Numbered from the stretch's first letter, positions 37,820-47,535 are shown. The stretch: DNA of 64,000 bases from Methylobacterium sp. (GCA_002928875.1 PERO01000020.1:372001-436000); one strand, 5' to 3'. Numbers and translations: made by a program. Notes: generated by a model not told the origin, from the letters alone.

Positions 37820-38710
37820 ATGTCCCCTTTCGTCCCTTCCCGGCCCGCGCTTCCCATGCAATCCCTCTCCCGCCCCACGCTCATCGGCCTCGGCGCCATT
37901 CTCGTCTGGGCCACGCTCGCGCTCTTCACCGCGATGACGGGGACGATGCCGCCCTTCCTCACCACCGCGATCTGCTTCGCGCTCGGCGGGCTCGTCATCA
38001 TCAGCCCGGCGGTGTGGCGGCGGGACTGGGGCAAGCTGAAGCCGACGCTGCCGGCCTTCCTGCTGGGGCTCTATGGCCCGTTCGGCGATACGGTGATCTA
38101 CTTCGCCGCGCTGAAGCTCGCGCCGCCGGCCGAGGCCAACCTGATCCATTATCTCTGGCCGCTGCTCATCGTGCTTTTCGCGGCGATGCTGCCCGGTGCG
38201 GGCCTGCGGCCGCGCCATCTCGTCGGCGCGCTGATGGGGCTTGCCGCGCTGCTGCTGCTCGTCGGCGGCAGGCTCGGCAGCGGGGCCAGCGAGGCGGCCT
38301 GGTGGGGCTATGGCCTCGCGCTGCTCGGGGCCGTCGTCTGGTCGAGCTATTCGGTGCTCTCCCGGCTCGTCGCCTCCTCTTCGACGGAGAGCCTGGGCGT
38401 GACGATCCTTTTCGCGAGCATCCTCGCCTTCCTGCTGCATCGCCTGCTGGAGACGCCCTACACGGATTGGAGCTGGACGAATGTGATGGGCCTTCTCGGC
38501 CTCGGGCTCGGATCGCAGGGCATCGCCCTGATCTGCTGGGACATCGGCATGAAGCGCGGCGATGTGAGCTTCCTCGGCGTCGCCTCCTACGCCACGCCGG
38601 TGCTCTCCACCGTGCTGCTCGTGGCCTTCGGCTATGCGCCGGCGAGCCTGGCGCTGGCCGCGGCCTGCGCGCTCATCGTGGTGGGCGCCATGGTGGCGCG
38701 GAAAGGATGA
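37820..38710 (+). CDS. EamA/DMT family transporter
   Basis: The 296-residue protein has ten predicted membrane helices in two EamA repeats, with EANLIHYLWPLLIVLFAAML in the first and VASYATPVLSTVLLVAFGY in the second. It resembles the aromatic amino acid exporter (YddG-like) branch, judged by the conserved N-L-I-x-Y-L-W-P motif; the substrate is not certain. The start at 37820 has AAGG about 10 bases upstream; ATG 37856 would also leave the first helix intact. It is divergent from the DUF3892 remnant. Confidence 0.85.
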   Translation: MSPFVPSRPALPMQSLSRPTLIGLGAILVWATLALFTAMTGTMPPFLTTAICFALGGLVIISPAVWRRDWGKLKPTLPAFLLGLYGPFGDTVIYFAALKLAPPAEANLIHYLWPLLIVLFAAMLPGAGLRPRHLVGALMGLAALLLLVGGRLGSGASEAAWWGYGLALLGAVVWSSYSVLSRLVASSSTESLGVTILFASILAFLLHRLLETPYTDWSWTNVMGLLGLGLGSQGIALICWDIGMKRGDVSFLGVASYATPVLSTVLLVAFGYAPASLALAAACALIVVGAMVARKG

Positions 38711-38717
38711 GCCGGCC

Positions 38718-39482
38718 TCAGTCCTTCCGCCACAGCGTCTCGTAGCGATAGAGATCGCGAAAACCCAGTTTCTGGTAGAGCGCCTTCGCGATGCGATTGT
38801 TGACCTCGACCTGCAGGAAGCCATGCCGCGCACCGAGTGCCGCGGCCTCGGCCAACAGGGTTTCGACGAGGCCGCGCCCGATGCCCTGACCGCGTGCATC
38901 GGGGTCGAGCAGCACCGAGGCGATCTCGGCATAACCCCGATCGATGGCGGTATAGCCAAAGCCGATGGCGCGGCCATCGCGGCGCACGGTGGCGAACCGG
39001 GCGGGCACGCGGATCGCACCGACGATCGCGCCGAGCTGCGCCGGGGAGCGCTTGTCCGGGGTCTGGAAGCGGGAGACCCCCTCCAGCCATTCCTCGCCGG
39101 CCGCGGGCGCGATCTCGACATCGTCCCGGCGCAGGAACGCGTGCCCGGCGAGGTCCGCGACCATGCCGAAGCTCGCGTCCTTCAGCACGTAACCCCGCCG
39201 GTCAAGCCGCTTGCGCGTGGTGCGCGTCATCAGCATCGTGTCGCGGAAGATCGGCGACAGGCCCGCCTCGCGATACAGCGTCTCGATGTTGGCGATCTCG
39301 CTGTCCTCGAGATGGGCGCCGATCACGATGGGCGAGGCCGAATTCGCGCGGCCCGAATAGCCATGGGCGAAGCGCACCGCGAAGCCGCGAATGAGCATCG
39401 TGCCGGGCGCCGGCCAGCAATTCACGATGCGCTCCTCGCAGGCCAGCACGTCGGCGCGATCACCAAAGATCGCCACGCTCAT
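38718..39482 (-). CDS. GNAT family N-acetyltransferase
   Basis: The 254-residue product has a C-terminal GNAT domain with the acetyl-CoA loop DARGQGIGRGLVETLL and the last strand region KALYQKLGF. The N-terminal half (about 1-130) is another domain of the type seen in two-domain GNATs and lacks the loop. The acceptor is unknown. Its ATG overlaps the cupin gene's stop (ATGA), so the cupin gene is its operon partner. The ORF track's 42 extra N-terminal residues lie inside the cupin gene. Confidence 0.85.
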   Translation of the reverse strand: MSVAIFGDRADVLACEERIVNCWPAPGTMLIRGFAVRFAHGYSGRANSASPIVIGAHLEDSEIANIETLYREAGLSPIFRDTMLMTRTTRKRLDRRGYVLKDASFGMVADLAGHAFLRRDDVEIAPAAGEEWLEGVSRFQTPDKRSPAQLGAIVGAIRVPARFATVRRDGRAIGFGYTAIDRGYAEIASVLLDPDARGQGIGRGLVETLLAEAAALGARHGFLQVEVNNRIAKALYQKLGFRDLYRYETLWRKD

Positions 39483-39934
39483 GCGCCACCTTTCCTGGGG
39501 GTGGGGCGCCAGTCCTTCGGTGCCATTTCGAAGCCGGCGAACTCGAAGCCGGGCGACACCGTGCAGCCCACGAGAGTCCAGGCGCCGAGGCTCGTGGCGC
39601 TCTGCCAATGGTCCTTCGGCACGAGAACCTGCGGGCGCTGGCCGGTCTGCAGGTTCGGCCCGAGATGATGGGCGGCGGCGTCATGTCCGTTGGGGCTTAT
39701 GGTGATGACCATCGGCGCGCCAGCGTAATAGTGCCAGATCTCGCTCGCATCGCAGCGATGCCATTCAGATACTTCGCCGGCTTCCAAAAGGTAATAGATC
39801 GCCGTGCCGACCGAGCGGCCGCTCGAATCGGTCACGAGGTCGCGGAAGGTCTCGCGGAAATGCCCGCCTTCGGGATGCGGCCGCAAATCCAGAAGCCGGA
39901 TGATCTCGCGGGCGGAGAGGCTGGAATCGAACAT
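39479..39934 (-). CDS. Cupin_5 (DUF985) family protein
   Basis: The 151-residue product has the DUF985 cupin pattern: LRPHPEGGHFRETFRD at the start, the metal-site-like EWHRCDASEIWHYYAGAP, and the end block GCTVSPGFEFAGFEMAP. These single-domain beta-barrel proteins have no settled enzymatic role. The start at 39934 (MFDSSLSAREI) is the conserved position. It overlaps the GNAT gene by 4 bases and is 90 bases downstream of gloB on the same strand. Confidence 0.88.
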   Translation of the reverse strand: MFDSSLSAREIIRLLDLRPHPEGGHFRETFRDLVTDSSGRSVGTAIYYLLEAGEVSEWHRCDASEIWHYYAGAPMVITISPNGHDAAAHHLGPNLQTGQRPQVLVPKDHWQSATSLGAWTLVGCTVSPGFEFAGFEMAPKDWRPTPRKGGA

Positions 39935-40024
39935 CGGCAAAATTCCGGAAGAAGGGACGGAAGGGGACGGGAAAATCGCCCTGGTCGGAAGCGGCTGCAC
40001 TGGTTCAGGACCGGTAGGTTCTGA

Positions 40025-40744
40025 TCAGAACCGGTTCTTGGCCTCTCGTCGGGCGGCGAATTCCGCCACGTCCCTCGCGCGCAGGAAGACATTGGTGGCG
40101 CGCTCCTCGGCAACGGTGGTCGGCACCGTGGGCGTGCCTTTCGCCCGCATGGCCTCGACCGCCTGCAGACGCGACTGGATCGCGGCATTGTCCGGCTCGG
40201 TCGCAAGCGCGAAGCGGGCGTTGGAGAGCGTGTATTCGTGGCCGGAATAGATGCGCGTCGCCTCGGGCAGGTCGCCGATGCGCTTCAGCGCGGCATAGAG
40301 CATATCCGGCGGCAGGTTGAAGATCCGGCCGCAGCCCATCGTGAACATCGTGTCGCCGACGAAGATCATCTGCTGCGCCGGCAGATGAAAGCTCACATGG
40401 TCGGCGCAATGGCCCGGCGTATCCCAGACCTCGACCACGGTGTCGCCCACCATCAGCCGATCCCCCTCCTTCACGAAGCGATCGGCCTGCGGCAGCGCAT
40501 CCGTGGCCTGCGCGGGCGCCAACACCTTCGCGCCGTAGCGCGCCACAAGGGCCGGCACGCCTTCGATATGGTCGTGATGCTTGTGGGTTACGAGGATCAG
40601 ATCAAGCCCCCAGCCGCGGCGATCGAGTTCGGCGATCACCGGCTCGGAGGCCGGCGCATCGACCAGCGCGACCGTTCCGGTGGCATCATCGCGGATCAGC
40701 ACGGCGTAATTGTCGGCAAGGCAGGTGAAAAGCGCGACGTCCAT
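40025..40744 (-). CDS. gloB: Hydroxyacylglutathione hydrolase (glyoxalase II)
   Basis: The 239-residue metallo-beta-lactamase-fold enzyme has THKHHDHIEG (the THxHxDH metal motif), DTPGHCADHVSF, FVGDTMFTMGCGRIF and SGHEYTLSNARFA, all glyoxalase II hallmarks. It hydrolyses S-lactoylglutathione to lactate and glutathione in methylglyoxal detoxification. The C-terminal TNVFLRARD substrate-binding segment is present. The start at 40744 is used; the ORF track extends antisense into the divergent methyltransferase. These two genes are paired divergently in many Rhizobiales. Confidence 0.95.
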   Translation of the reverse strand: MDVALFTCLADNYAVLIRDDATGTVALVDAPASEPVIAELDRRGWGLDLILVTHKHHDHIEGVPALVARYGAKVLAPAQATDALPQADRFVKEGDRLMVGDTVVEVWDTPGHCADHVSFHLPAQQMIFVGDTMFTMGCGRIFNLPPDMLYAALKRIGDLPEATRIYSGHEYTLSNARFALATEPDNAAIQSRLQAVEAMRAKGTPTVPTTVAEERATNVFLRARDVAEFAARREAKNRF

Positions 40745-40822
40745 CGCTATTCTTTCTTTCGCAAGGCAGGGATGGCGTATCCTCGCGCGCGCCATGCGGC
40801 TTGTCCAGAGAAAGAAGGCTTC

Positions 40823-41584
40823 GTGCAACCCGACGTCATCGACCTGCGGTCGTTCTATGCCAGTCCGTTGGGGCGCGTCGCGCAACGGATGATCCTGCGC
40901 GCGATCCGGGCCCGATGGTCCAGCCTGCAGGGCCTGGCGTTGCTGGGGCATGGCTACGCGATTCCCTATCTCGACGATCTGCGCGAGGGCACGGAACGCA
41001 GCATCGCCTTCATGCCGGCCCGGCAGGGCGTGGCGCCCTGGCCGCGCGGCATGCTCTCGGCCGTCAGTCTCGTGGAGGGCTCGGAACTGCCCCTGCGCGA
41101 TTCGGTGATGGACCGCGTGGTGCTCGTGCATTCGCTGGAAGTGTCCGACGACCCCTCCGCGCTGATGAGCGAGATCTGGCGCATCCTCGCGCCCGGCGGC
41201 CATGTGATGATCATCGTGCCGAACCGGCGCGGGCCCTGGGCACGGCTCGACACCACGCCGTTCGGCGCGGGCCAGCCCTTCTCGCGCCGGCAGCTGACCG
41301 AGCTACTGCGCCACGCGCTCTTCACGCCGACGCATTGGAGCGAGGCGCTCTACATGCCGCCGGTCAATCGCCGCTTCATCCTGCGGACGGCGATGGGCTG
41401 GGAAAGGCTTGGCGCGAGCCTCTCGCTGCCCTTCGCGGGATTGCACGTGATCGAGGCGACGAAGCAGGTCTATCGGCCGGCGCTGGCGGGCAAGATGGCG
41501 CGAGTGCGCGGCCTTCTGCAGCCCGTTCTGGTGCCGACCGGCGGTGCCGCAGCCGGTCGGGACGGAGATATATTAGCCGGCTGA
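40823..41584 (+). CDS. Class I SAM-dependent methyltransferase
   Basis: The 253-residue product has a weakly conserved methyltransferase 11 fold. Motif I is degenerate (ALLGHGYAIPYL instead of DxGxGxG), while the post-I and motif II parts (VDRVVLVHSLEVSDDPSALM, EIWRILAPGGHVMIIVPNRRG) are clear. It is the uncharacterised methyltransferase commonly divergent from gloB in alphaproteobacteria. The start is GTG 40823 with GAAGG 4 bases upstream; ATG 40771 would add 17 residues. It overlaps the convergent metW by 12 bases. Substrate unknown. Confidence 0.78.
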   Translation: MQPDVIDLRSFYASPLGRVAQRMILRAIRARWSSLQGLALLGHGYAIPYLDDLREGTERSIAFMPARQGVAPWPRGMLSAVSLVEGSELPLRDSVMDRVVLVHSLEVSDDPSALMSEIWRILAPGGHVMIIVPNRRGPWARLDTTPFGAGQPFSRRQLTELLRHALFTPTHWSEALYMPPVNRRFILRTAMGWERLGASLSLPFAGLHVIEATKQVYRPALAGKMARVRGLLQPVLVPTGGAAAGRDGDILAG

Positions 41585-42208
41585 TTTCCGCGCGAGCCAG
41601 AAGATCCCCTGCTCGCCCACGAGGTTCCAGAACCACCAGGGCATGGTGACGCCCACGGGCTTGCCCGCGGCATCGAGCGCCTCGGCCCGCACGATCGAGG
41701 CCTTCACCTCATCCGCCAGGGCCACGAAGTCGCGGATGGTGCAGAAATGGATGTTCGGCGTGTCATACCAGCTGTCGGGCAGGCTCTCGTTCACCGGCAT
41801 GCGGCCATAGAACATGAGGTTCGCCCGAATGCGCCAATGCCCGAAATTCGGGAAGGAAACGATGGCGTTGCGGCCGATGCGCAGCATTTCTTCCACCACC
41901 ACCTTCGGCCGGCGCGTGGCCTGCAAGGTCTGCGAGAGGATGACATAATCGAAGCAATCGTCGGGATAGTCGAAGAGGTCGGTATCCGCGTCGCCCTGGA
42001 TCACCGCGAGGCCTTTCGCGACACAGGCCGCGACCCCGTCGCGCGAGAGTTCGATGCCGCGTGCATCGACCCGCTTTGTCGCGGCGAGATAGGCCAGGAG
42101 ATCGCCATCGCCGCAGCCCACATCGAGCACGCGCGCGCCCTCGCTCACCATCCCGGCGAGCAGGCGGTGGTCGGATCGGATGGCGGGCGCAATGTTCGTT
42201 TCTCTCAT
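41573..42208 (-). CDS. metW: Methionine biosynthesis protein MetW
   Basis: The 211-residue methyltransferase-fold protein has VLDVGCGDGDLLAYLA (motif I), DCFDYVILSQTLQATRRP and the MetW-specific SFPNFGHWRIRANLMFYGRMP with TMPWWFWN near the end. MetW partners MetX in homoserine acetylation; it is thought to activate or associate with MetX. It starts one base after the metX stop, so the two are coupled. The 3' end overlaps the convergent methyltransferase by 12 bases. Confidence 0.95.
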   Translation of the reverse strand: MRETNIAPAIRSDHRLLAGMVSEGARVLDVGCGDGDLLAYLAATKRVDARGIELSRDGVAACVAKGLAVIQGDADTDLFDYPDDCFDYVILSQTLQATRRPKVVVEEMLRIGRNAIVSFPNFGHWRIRANLMFYGRMPVNESLPDSWYDTPNIHFCTIRDFVALADEVKASIVRAEALDAAGKPVGVTMPWWFWNLVGEQGIFWLARKSAG

Positions 42209-42209
42209 G

Positions 42210-43364
42210 TCAGCCCCTCACACCCAGGCTCGTCGCGGCGGCATCAAGGAAGCCGCGCGTGGTGCGATAGAGCACCGGCTCGTCGAGCAGGAAGGCGTCG
42301 TGCCCCTTGTCGCTCTCGATCTCGACGAAGGACACCGACGCGCCGTTGGCGTTGAGCGCGTGCACGATCTGCCGGCTCTCGGCGGTGGTGAAGAGCCAGT
42401 CCGACGTGAAGGAGACGAGGCAGAAGCGCGTCGTCGAGCCCTTGAAGGCCGCCGCGAGCGAGCCGCCATTGTCGGCCGCGAGATCGAAATAATCCATCGC
42501 CCGCGTGAGGTAGAGGTAGGAATTGGCATCAAAGCGCTCGACGAAGCTGATCCCCTGGTAGCGCAGGTAGGATTCCACCTGGAAATCCGCATCGAAGGAG
42601 AAGGTCGGGGCGGTGCGATCCTGAAAGTTGCGGCCGAATTTGCGCTGCAGGGCACTCTCGGAAAGATAGGTGATATGCGCGCCCATCCGGGCGACGGAGA
42701 GGCCCTTCACGGGCCGCACGCCCGCCTCGAAATAGCGGCCGCTGCGCCAGTCCGGATCGGCCATCACGGCCTGCCGGCCGACCTCATGAAAGGCGATGTT
42801 CTGCGCGGAATGTTTCGCCGCGCAGGCAATCGGCATCGCCGCGAAGACGCGGCCGGGAAAGAGCGAAGCCCAGGCCAGCACCTGCATGCCGCCCATCGAG
42901 CCGCCGATCACGGCGAGCAGCCGCCCGATGCCGAGATGATCGACGAGCCGCGCCTGCGCGCGCACCATGTCGGAAATCGTGATGACCGGGAACTCGGTCC
43001 CATAGGCATGGCCCGTGGCGGGGTTCGCATTGGCCGGGCCCGACGTGCCCATGCAGCCGCCGAGCACGTTGGAGCAGATGACGAAATAGCGATCCGTATC
43101 GACCGGCTTGCCCGGGCCGATCAAGTTGCTCCACCAGCCGGCCTTGCCGGTCACCGGATGCTCGTTCGCCACGTGTTGGTCGCCGGTCAGTGCGTGGCAG
43201 ATCAGCACGGCATTGCTGCGCTCGGCATTCAGCGTTCCGTAGGTCTGGTAGGCGATCTGCAAGGGCGCGAGATCGAGCCCGCTTTCAAGCGCCAGGGGTT
43301 GATCGGCGGGCACGCGCAGCACCTGCGAATGCGGTTCGTCAGCCTCGGATGCCGGCTTGGCCAT
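42210..43364 (-). CDS. metX: Homoserine O-acetyltransferase
   Basis: The 384-residue alpha/beta-hydrolase-fold enzyme makes O-acetylhomoserine from acetyl-CoA and homoserine, the committed step of methionine synthesis. The nucleophile elbow is [24 protein letters not shown] is the family loop, and the Asp/His are in the FTSDWLFTT and [10 protein letters not shown] regions. The start at 43364 (MAKPASEAD) is preferred to the 67-residue longer ORF, which lies in the structured leader. metW follows directly. Confidence 0.95.
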   Translation of the reverse strand: MAKPASEADEPHSQVLRVPADQPLALESGLDLAPLQIAYQTYGTLNAERSNAVLICHALTGDQHVANEHPVTGKAGWWSNLIGPGKPVDTDRYFVICSNVLGGCMGTSGPANANPATGHAYGTEFPVITISDMVRAQARLVDHLGIGRLLAVIGGSMGGMQVLAWASLFPGRVFAAMPIACAAKHSAQNIAFHEVGRQAVMADPDWRSGRYFEAGVRPVKGLSVARMGAHITYLSESALQRKFGRNFQDRTAPTFSFDADFQVESYLRYQGISFVERFDANSYLYLTRAMDYFDLAADNGGSLAAAFKGSTTRFCLVSFTSDWLFTTAESRQIVHALNANGASVSFVEIESDKGHDAFLLDEPVLYRTTRGFLDAAATSLGVRG

Positions 43365-43379
43365 CGTCCTGTTCCCGCC

Positions 43380-43468
43380 GGCCTTTGCAGGCCCTGGCGC
43401 CTTTCCCAAGGCGTCCGCTTTTTCGGACGCGTTCTTCGATTTATCTAATGTCGTTCGGCATAACGAAC
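43380..43468 (-). promoter_or_regulatory. Structured 5' leader of metX (three stem-loops and an inverted repeat)
   Basis: On the minus strand the leader folds as GCGTCCG-aaaaag-CGGACGC (43430-43411), CGCCTT-ggga-AAGGCG (43413-43398) and GGCC-tgcaaa-GGCC (43393-43380), just before the ribosome-binding site. The first two stems share bases 43411-43413 and cannot form fully together. Upstream GTTCG-gcataa-CGAAC (43453-43468) could be an operator. By eye it does not match the SAM-II consensus found before alphaproteobacterial met genes. Confidence 0.4.
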
Positions 43469-43579
43469 AAGAGGGTTCTTCGTCGGCCAACCGCGAGAGA
43501 AAACTTGTCTCCGCCAAGCCGCGCCCCGTATCAAGAGCGCCTTGCCGAACCGTTTCGTCCCCCATCCGGATTTTCCGCC

Positions 43580-44416
43580 ATGTCGAACCCCCTTCTCGCC
43601 CTGCGCCACGAGATCGACCGCATCGACAATGCCATGCATGCGCTGCTGGTGGAGCGTGGCGACATCGTGGCGCAGGTGATCGAGGCGAAGCGCAAGGCCG
43701 GCGATGTCGGCTCGGCCTTCCGCCCGGATCGCGAGGCGGAGCTGATGCGGCGCATCATCCACAAGCCCTCGGGGCGCTGGCCGGTGGATGCGCCGGAGAA
43801 CATCTGGCGCGTCATCCTCGCGACCTCCACCTACACGCAGGTGCCCTACACCGTGCATGCCGATGTCTCGGGCGGGGAAACGCCGATCCGCGAGAGCATG
43901 CGCTTCCATTTCGGCTTCACCGTGCCTTTTGCTGCGGCCTCCGACGCGAAGGCCGTGATCCGCGCCGTCGACGAGGCGACGGGCGATCTCGGCGTGTTTC
44001 TCATCGCGCAGGCGCCCGGCTCCGGGGCGTGGTGGGAGGGCCTCGCCGCGCCGGGCGCCCCGAAGATCATCGCGCGCCTGCCCTTCGCGGAGCGGCCCGG
44101 CCACCCCGCCGGCCTGCCCGTCTACGTGATCGCGAAGCCGCAGAACGAGGGGCTCGCGCGCGAGACGATCGTGGCCTCGCTGCAGCTCGAGCGCTGGCGT
44201 CCCGAGGCGCGGCAGGCCTTGGCCGCCATCGGTGCGGAACTCGTCGCCTCGGCCGGCAATGCGCAGGGCGCGCAGGTGTTGATTGCCCACGAGACCGCGA
44301 CGACGCCGGACATGTTGACTGCAGCCCTCAATGGCGCGAAATGCGCGCCATCGCGCTATGCGGAACTCGGGTGCCATGCCCGGCTTGTCGCGCCGGCGCC
44401 CCGCCACCCAGCCTGA
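43580..44416 (+). CDS. Chorismate mutase with a long uncharacterised C-terminal domain
   Basis: The first about 90 residues are an AroQ-type chorismate mutase: [20 protein letters not shown], then [21 protein letters not shown] and [10 protein letters not shown], carrying the usual Arg/Lys/Glu active-site positions. It converts chorismate to prephenate. The remaining about 185 residues (from [10 protein letters not shown]) have no clear assignment; they do not carry prephenate dehydratase signatures and may be a regulatory or degenerate binding domain. The start is the ATG at 43580. hisC and tyrC follow, 40 bases and -4 bases apart, forming an aromatic-synthesis operon. Confidence 0.85.
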   Translation: MSNPLLALRHEIDRIDNAMHALLVERGDIVAQVIEAKRKAGDVGSAFRPDREAELMRRIIHKPSGRWPVDAPENIWRVILATSTYTQVPYTVHADVSGGETPIRESMRFHFGFTVPFAAASDAKAVIRAVDEATGDLGVFLIAQAPGSGAWWEGLAAPGAPKIIARLPFAERPGHPAGLPVYVIAKPQNEGLARETIVASLQLERWRPEARQALAAIGAELVASAGNAQGAQVLIAHETATTPDMLTAALNGAKCAPSRYAELGCHARLVAPAPRHPA

Positions 44417-44456
44417 GGCCACGAAAAGCGGCCTCGCATTCCGAGAAGGCCGCACC

Positions 44457-45572
44457 ATGTCGCCCGCCTCCGCCGCAAAGCCCGTTCCCCGCCCCGGCGC
44501 GATGAAGATCGAGGCCTATGTGCCCGGCAAGTCCAAGGCACCCGCCGGCGTGAAGCTGCACAAGCTTTCCTCCAACGAAACGCCGCTCGGCCCCTCGCCG
44601 CAGGCGATCGCGGCATTCAGGGCCAGCGCGGATGCGCTCGAACTCTATCCGGATGGTTCGGCGACGGCGCTTCGCGAGGCCATCGCCGGCCGCTATGGCC
44701 TCGATGCGAAGCGGATCGTCTGCGGCGCGGGTTCGGATGAACTGCTTTCGCTGCTCTGCCATGCCTATCTCGGGCCCGGCGACGAGGGGCTTTTCTCCGA
44801 GCACGGCTTCCTCGTCTACAAGATCGGCATCCTCGCGGCGGGTGCGACGCCGGTGATCGCGAAGGAGAAGAACCTCTCCACCGATGTCGATGCCGTGCTG
44901 GCCGCCGTCACGGAACGCACGAAGGTCGTGTTCATCGCGAACCCGAACAACCCGACCGGCACCTACCTGCCCTTCGACGAGGTGAAGCGCCTGCATGCGG
45001 GTTTGCGTCCGGACATCCTGCTCGTGCTCGATGCGGCCTATGCGGAATATGTCCGCCGCAACGATTACGCCTCGGGCCTCGAACTGGTGGCATCATCCGA
45101 GAACGTGGTGATGACGCGGACTTTCTCGAAGATCCACGGCCTCGCGAACCTCAGGATCGGCTGGCTCTATGGGCCGGAAGGCGTGGTGGATGTGCTGAAC
45201 CGCATCCGCGGGCCCTTCAACATGAACGGCCCGGCGCTCGCCGCGGGCGTGGCGGCGATCACCGATCGCGAGCACGAGGAAAAGGCGTTGCGCCACAACG
45301 AGGAATGGCTGCCGAAGGTCACCAAGGGTCTCACTGATCTTGGCCTGACGGTCACGCCCTCGGTGGGGAATTTCGTGCTGGTGCATTTCCCCGACGAGGC
45401 CGGTCAGCGTGCGCCGGATGCCGATGCCTATCTCACCTCGAAGGGCGTGATCCTGCGTCGCATGGAGGCCTATGGCCTGCCGAACGCGCTGCGGCTCACC
45501 ATCGGCAGCGCCGAGGCGAACGAGGCCGTGCTGGGCCATCTCAAGGCCTTCCGCAGCGGGGCGCGGGCATGA
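44457..45572 (+). CDS. hisC: Histidinol-phosphate/aromatic aminotransferase
   Basis: The 371-residue class II PLP aminotransferase has the HisC layout: [32 protein letters not shown], and the PLP lysine in [15 protein letters not shown], with the phosphate-gripping Arg in that stretch. Members act on histidinol phosphate and also on aromatic keto acids such as prephenate. The position between chorismate mutase and tyrC suggests an aromatic role. GAGAAGG precedes the ATG at 44457. The stop overlaps the tyrC ATG. Confidence 0.92.
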   Translation: MSPASAAKPVPRPGAMKIEAYVPGKSKAPAGVKLHKLSSNETPLGPSPQAIAAFRASADALELYPDGSATALREAIAGRYGLDAKRIVCGAGSDELLSLLCHAYLGPGDEGLFSEHGFLVYKIGILAAGATPVIAKEKNLSTDVDAVLAAVTERTKVVFIANPNNPTGTYLPFDEVKRLHAGLRPDILLVLDAAYAEYVRRNDYASGLELVASSENVVMTRTFSKIHGLANLRIGWLYGPEGVVDVLNRIRGPFNMNGPALAAGVAAITDREHEEKALRHNEEWLPKVTKGLTDLGLTVTPSVGNFVLVHFPDEAGQRAPDADAYLTSKGVILRRMEAYGLPNALRLTIGSAEANEAVLGHLKAFRSGARA

Positions 45573-46522
45573 GCGCGTTCGCCCCGTTCCGGCGCATCGC
45601 GATCATCGGGTTCGGGCTGATCGGCTCGTCGGTGGCGCGGTCCTGCCGCAAGCTGGGCCTTGCGCAGGAGCTGGTCTGCATCGACCGCGATCCCGCCGTG
45701 CGGGCGCGCGTCGCCGAACTCGGCCTGTGCGATTCCATTTTCAGCGACGCCGCGAAGGGCGTGGCCGGCTGCGATCAGGTGATCCTTTGCGTGCCGGTGA
45801 TGGCGAACGCGGCGCTCGCAGCCACCATCGGCCCGCATCTCGAACCGGGCACCATCGTCTCGGATGTGGGATCGGTGAAGGGTTGCGTCGTGCGCGATGT
45901 CGGCCCGCATCTGCCGCCGGGCGTCGCCTTCGTGCCGGCCCACCCGGTCGCGGGCACCGAGCATTCCGGCCCCGATGCCGGCTTTGCCGAACTCTTCCAG
46001 AACCGCTGGTGCATCCTCACGCCGCCAACGGAAACCGATCCGACCGCGATCCAGCGCATCCGCGCCTTCTGGGAGGCGATGGGCGCGAATGTCGAGGTGA
46101 TGACACCGGATCACCATGACCGCGTGCTGGCGATCACCAGCCACCTGCCGCATCTCATCGCCTACAACATCGTCGGCACGGCGGACGACATGGAGAAGGT
46201 GACGCAGAGCGAGGTCATCAAGTTCTCGGCCGGCGGTTTCCGCGATTTCACGCGCATCGCCGCCTCCGACCCCACGATGTGGCGCGACGTGTTCCTCACG
46301 AACAAGGATGCGGTGCTGGAGATGCTCGGCCGCTTCTCGGAGGATCTGCTGGCGCTGCAGCGCATGATCCGCTGGGGCGATCGCGACGGTTTGCACGCGC
46401 TCTTCACGCGCGCCCGCACGATTCGCCGGGGCATCATCGCGCAGGGGCAGGAAAGCCCCGCGCCGGATTTCGGCCGGACCAATGCACCGACGCCGCCCGC
46501 GAAGGCGACGGACGCTCAGTAA
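45569..46522 (+). CDS. tyrC: Prephenate/arogenate (cyclohexadienyl) dehydrogenase
   Basis: The 317-residue product has the N-terminal NAD-binding loop [15 protein letters not shown] and TyrA-family blocks [30 protein letters not shown] with the catalytic His, and [12 protein letters not shown]. It oxidatively decarboxylates prephenate or arogenate toward tyrosine. There is no C-terminal ACT domain; the last 30 residues are Pro/Ala-rich. ATGA overlap with hisC indicates coupling. The 3' end overlaps the convergent DUF2125 gene by 7 bases. Confidence 0.93.
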   Translation: MSAFAPFRRIAIIGFGLIGSSVARSCRKLGLAQELVCIDRDPAVRARVAELGLCDSIFSDAAKGVAGCDQVILCVPVMANAALAATIGPHLEPGTIVSDVGSVKGCVVRDVGPHLPPGVAFVPAHPVAGTEHSGPDAGFAELFQNRWCILTPPTETDPTAIQRIRAFWEAMGANVEVMTPDHHDRVLAITSHLPHLIAYNIVGTADDMEKVTQSEVIKFSAGGFRDFTRIAASDPTMWRDVFLTNKDAVLEMLGRFSEDLLALQRMIRWGDRDGLHALFTRARTIRRGIIAQGQESPAPDFGRTNAPTPPAKATDAQ

Positions 46523-47535
46523 AGCGGGCCGAGCTGCGCCAGCGGGAACGGGCCGAAGCGCATCCGCCCGTTCTCGAGAACCAGCGCGACCGGCACGCCC
46601 TGCGCGCCGCCGAGCCGGCCGAGCAGGCCGCCGACATCGAGCCCCATGCGCCGGGTGAACCCGCTCATGATCTGGTCGATGCCGCGCGCGCGCCCTTGCA
46701 GGTTGCCTTCGAGGCGTCGCTCGGCATCGAGCCCGAGCACGCCCGACACATCCACGAGGGCCGGGCCCTTGGTGGCCTTGGCCAGAATGATTCGCGCCTG
46801 CCCGCGCGCCAGCCGCCACGCTTCCAGGCTCTCCTCGATGCGCCGGGCGGGGTCGATCAGCAGGCCGGGGGCCGTGGCCTGGAATTCCACGGTCATCGGC
46901 TCGGGGTTGCCCGTGAGGCGATCGACGATGGGGTGAGCAATCTCGCCCAGTCGCAGCAGCAGGTCGCTGCCGGCCAAGTCGCCGGGCGAGCGGCGCAGAT
47001 GCAGCGAGAAATCCTTCGCGCTCACGCGCTCCTCCGGCAGGCTGCCCCGGCCCAGCATGGCGACCGGGCGGAGGACCTCCACCGACAGTTCCGAGAAGCC
47101 GCCTGCCCCGCCCCGGAAGCTCGCGCGGGCGGTCTCCCAGTTCAGCGTCACCTCGCTCTCGGGATCGATCCGCATGGTCAGCGGCGCCTCGAGCAGCGCG
47201 ATATAGAGACCCGGCGTGGTGATGCGCCCATGGATGGTGAGGCTGCCGAGGGTCGCCGCACGCGCCAGCCCGTTCGGGCCGCGTTCGATGATCTGCGGCT
47301 TCGCGCAGGTCAACTGCAGGCGGAACGGGTAGCCGGTGATGGAACGCTCGGGGCAAACCCAGTCGCGCCCCCGCGCCGCCTCGCGGGCGATGAACCCGTC
47401 CATGACATCGCCGACGCGGTTCGCCCCGAAGGCCCAGACCCCCGACCAGAGGATGACGAACAGCCCGAGCAGGGCGAAGGGCAGGTACAGCCCGATCCTG
47501 GAAAAGCGTGGCCGGGACTGAGAAGGCATGCTCAT
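46516..47535 (-). CDS. DUF2125 family exported protein
   Basis: The 339-residue product has an N-terminal membrane anchor/signal (LYLPFALLGLFVILWSGVWAFG). A DUF2125 domain follows with the family's CPERSITGYPFRLQLTCAKP near residue 60 and repeating beta-strand patterns, similar in feel to AsmA-like lipid-groove proteins. It is restricted mainly to alphaproteobacteria and its function is unknown; an envelope role is likely. The start at 47535 has GGGAA upstream. It is convergent with tyrC and divergent from chaC. Confidence 0.82.
   Translation of the reverse strand: MSMPSQSRPRFSRIGLYLPFALLGLFVILWSGVWAFGANRVGDVMDGFIAREAARGRDWVCPERSITGYPFRLQLTCAKPQIIERGPNGLARAATLGSLTIHGRITTPGLYIALLEAPLTMRIDPESEVTLNWETARASFRGGAGGFSELSVEVLRPVAMLGRGSLPEERVSAKDFSLHLRRSPGDLAGSDLLLRLGEIAHPIVDRLTGNPEPMTVEFQATAPGLLIDPARRIEESLEAWRLARGQARIILAKATKGPALVDVSGVLGLDAERRLEGNLQGRARGIDQIMSGFTRRMGLDVGGLLGRLGGAQGVPVALVLENGRMRFGPFPLAQLGPLY

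Noticed and set aside
37435-38034. 199-residue minus-strand ORF across the DUF3892 locus
   Set aside because: It is in a different frame from the DUF3892 domain and carries no conserved motif.
43365-43470. SAM-II riboswitch before metX
   Set aside because: I looked for the SAM-II pseudoknot consensus on the minus strand and did not find it; only generic stem-loops are reported.
45470-47356. 628-residue minus-strand ORF across tyrC and DUF2125
   Set aside because: Its frame overlaps tyrC (plus) and DUF2125 (minus, another frame), both clearly real; the translation is low-complexity.
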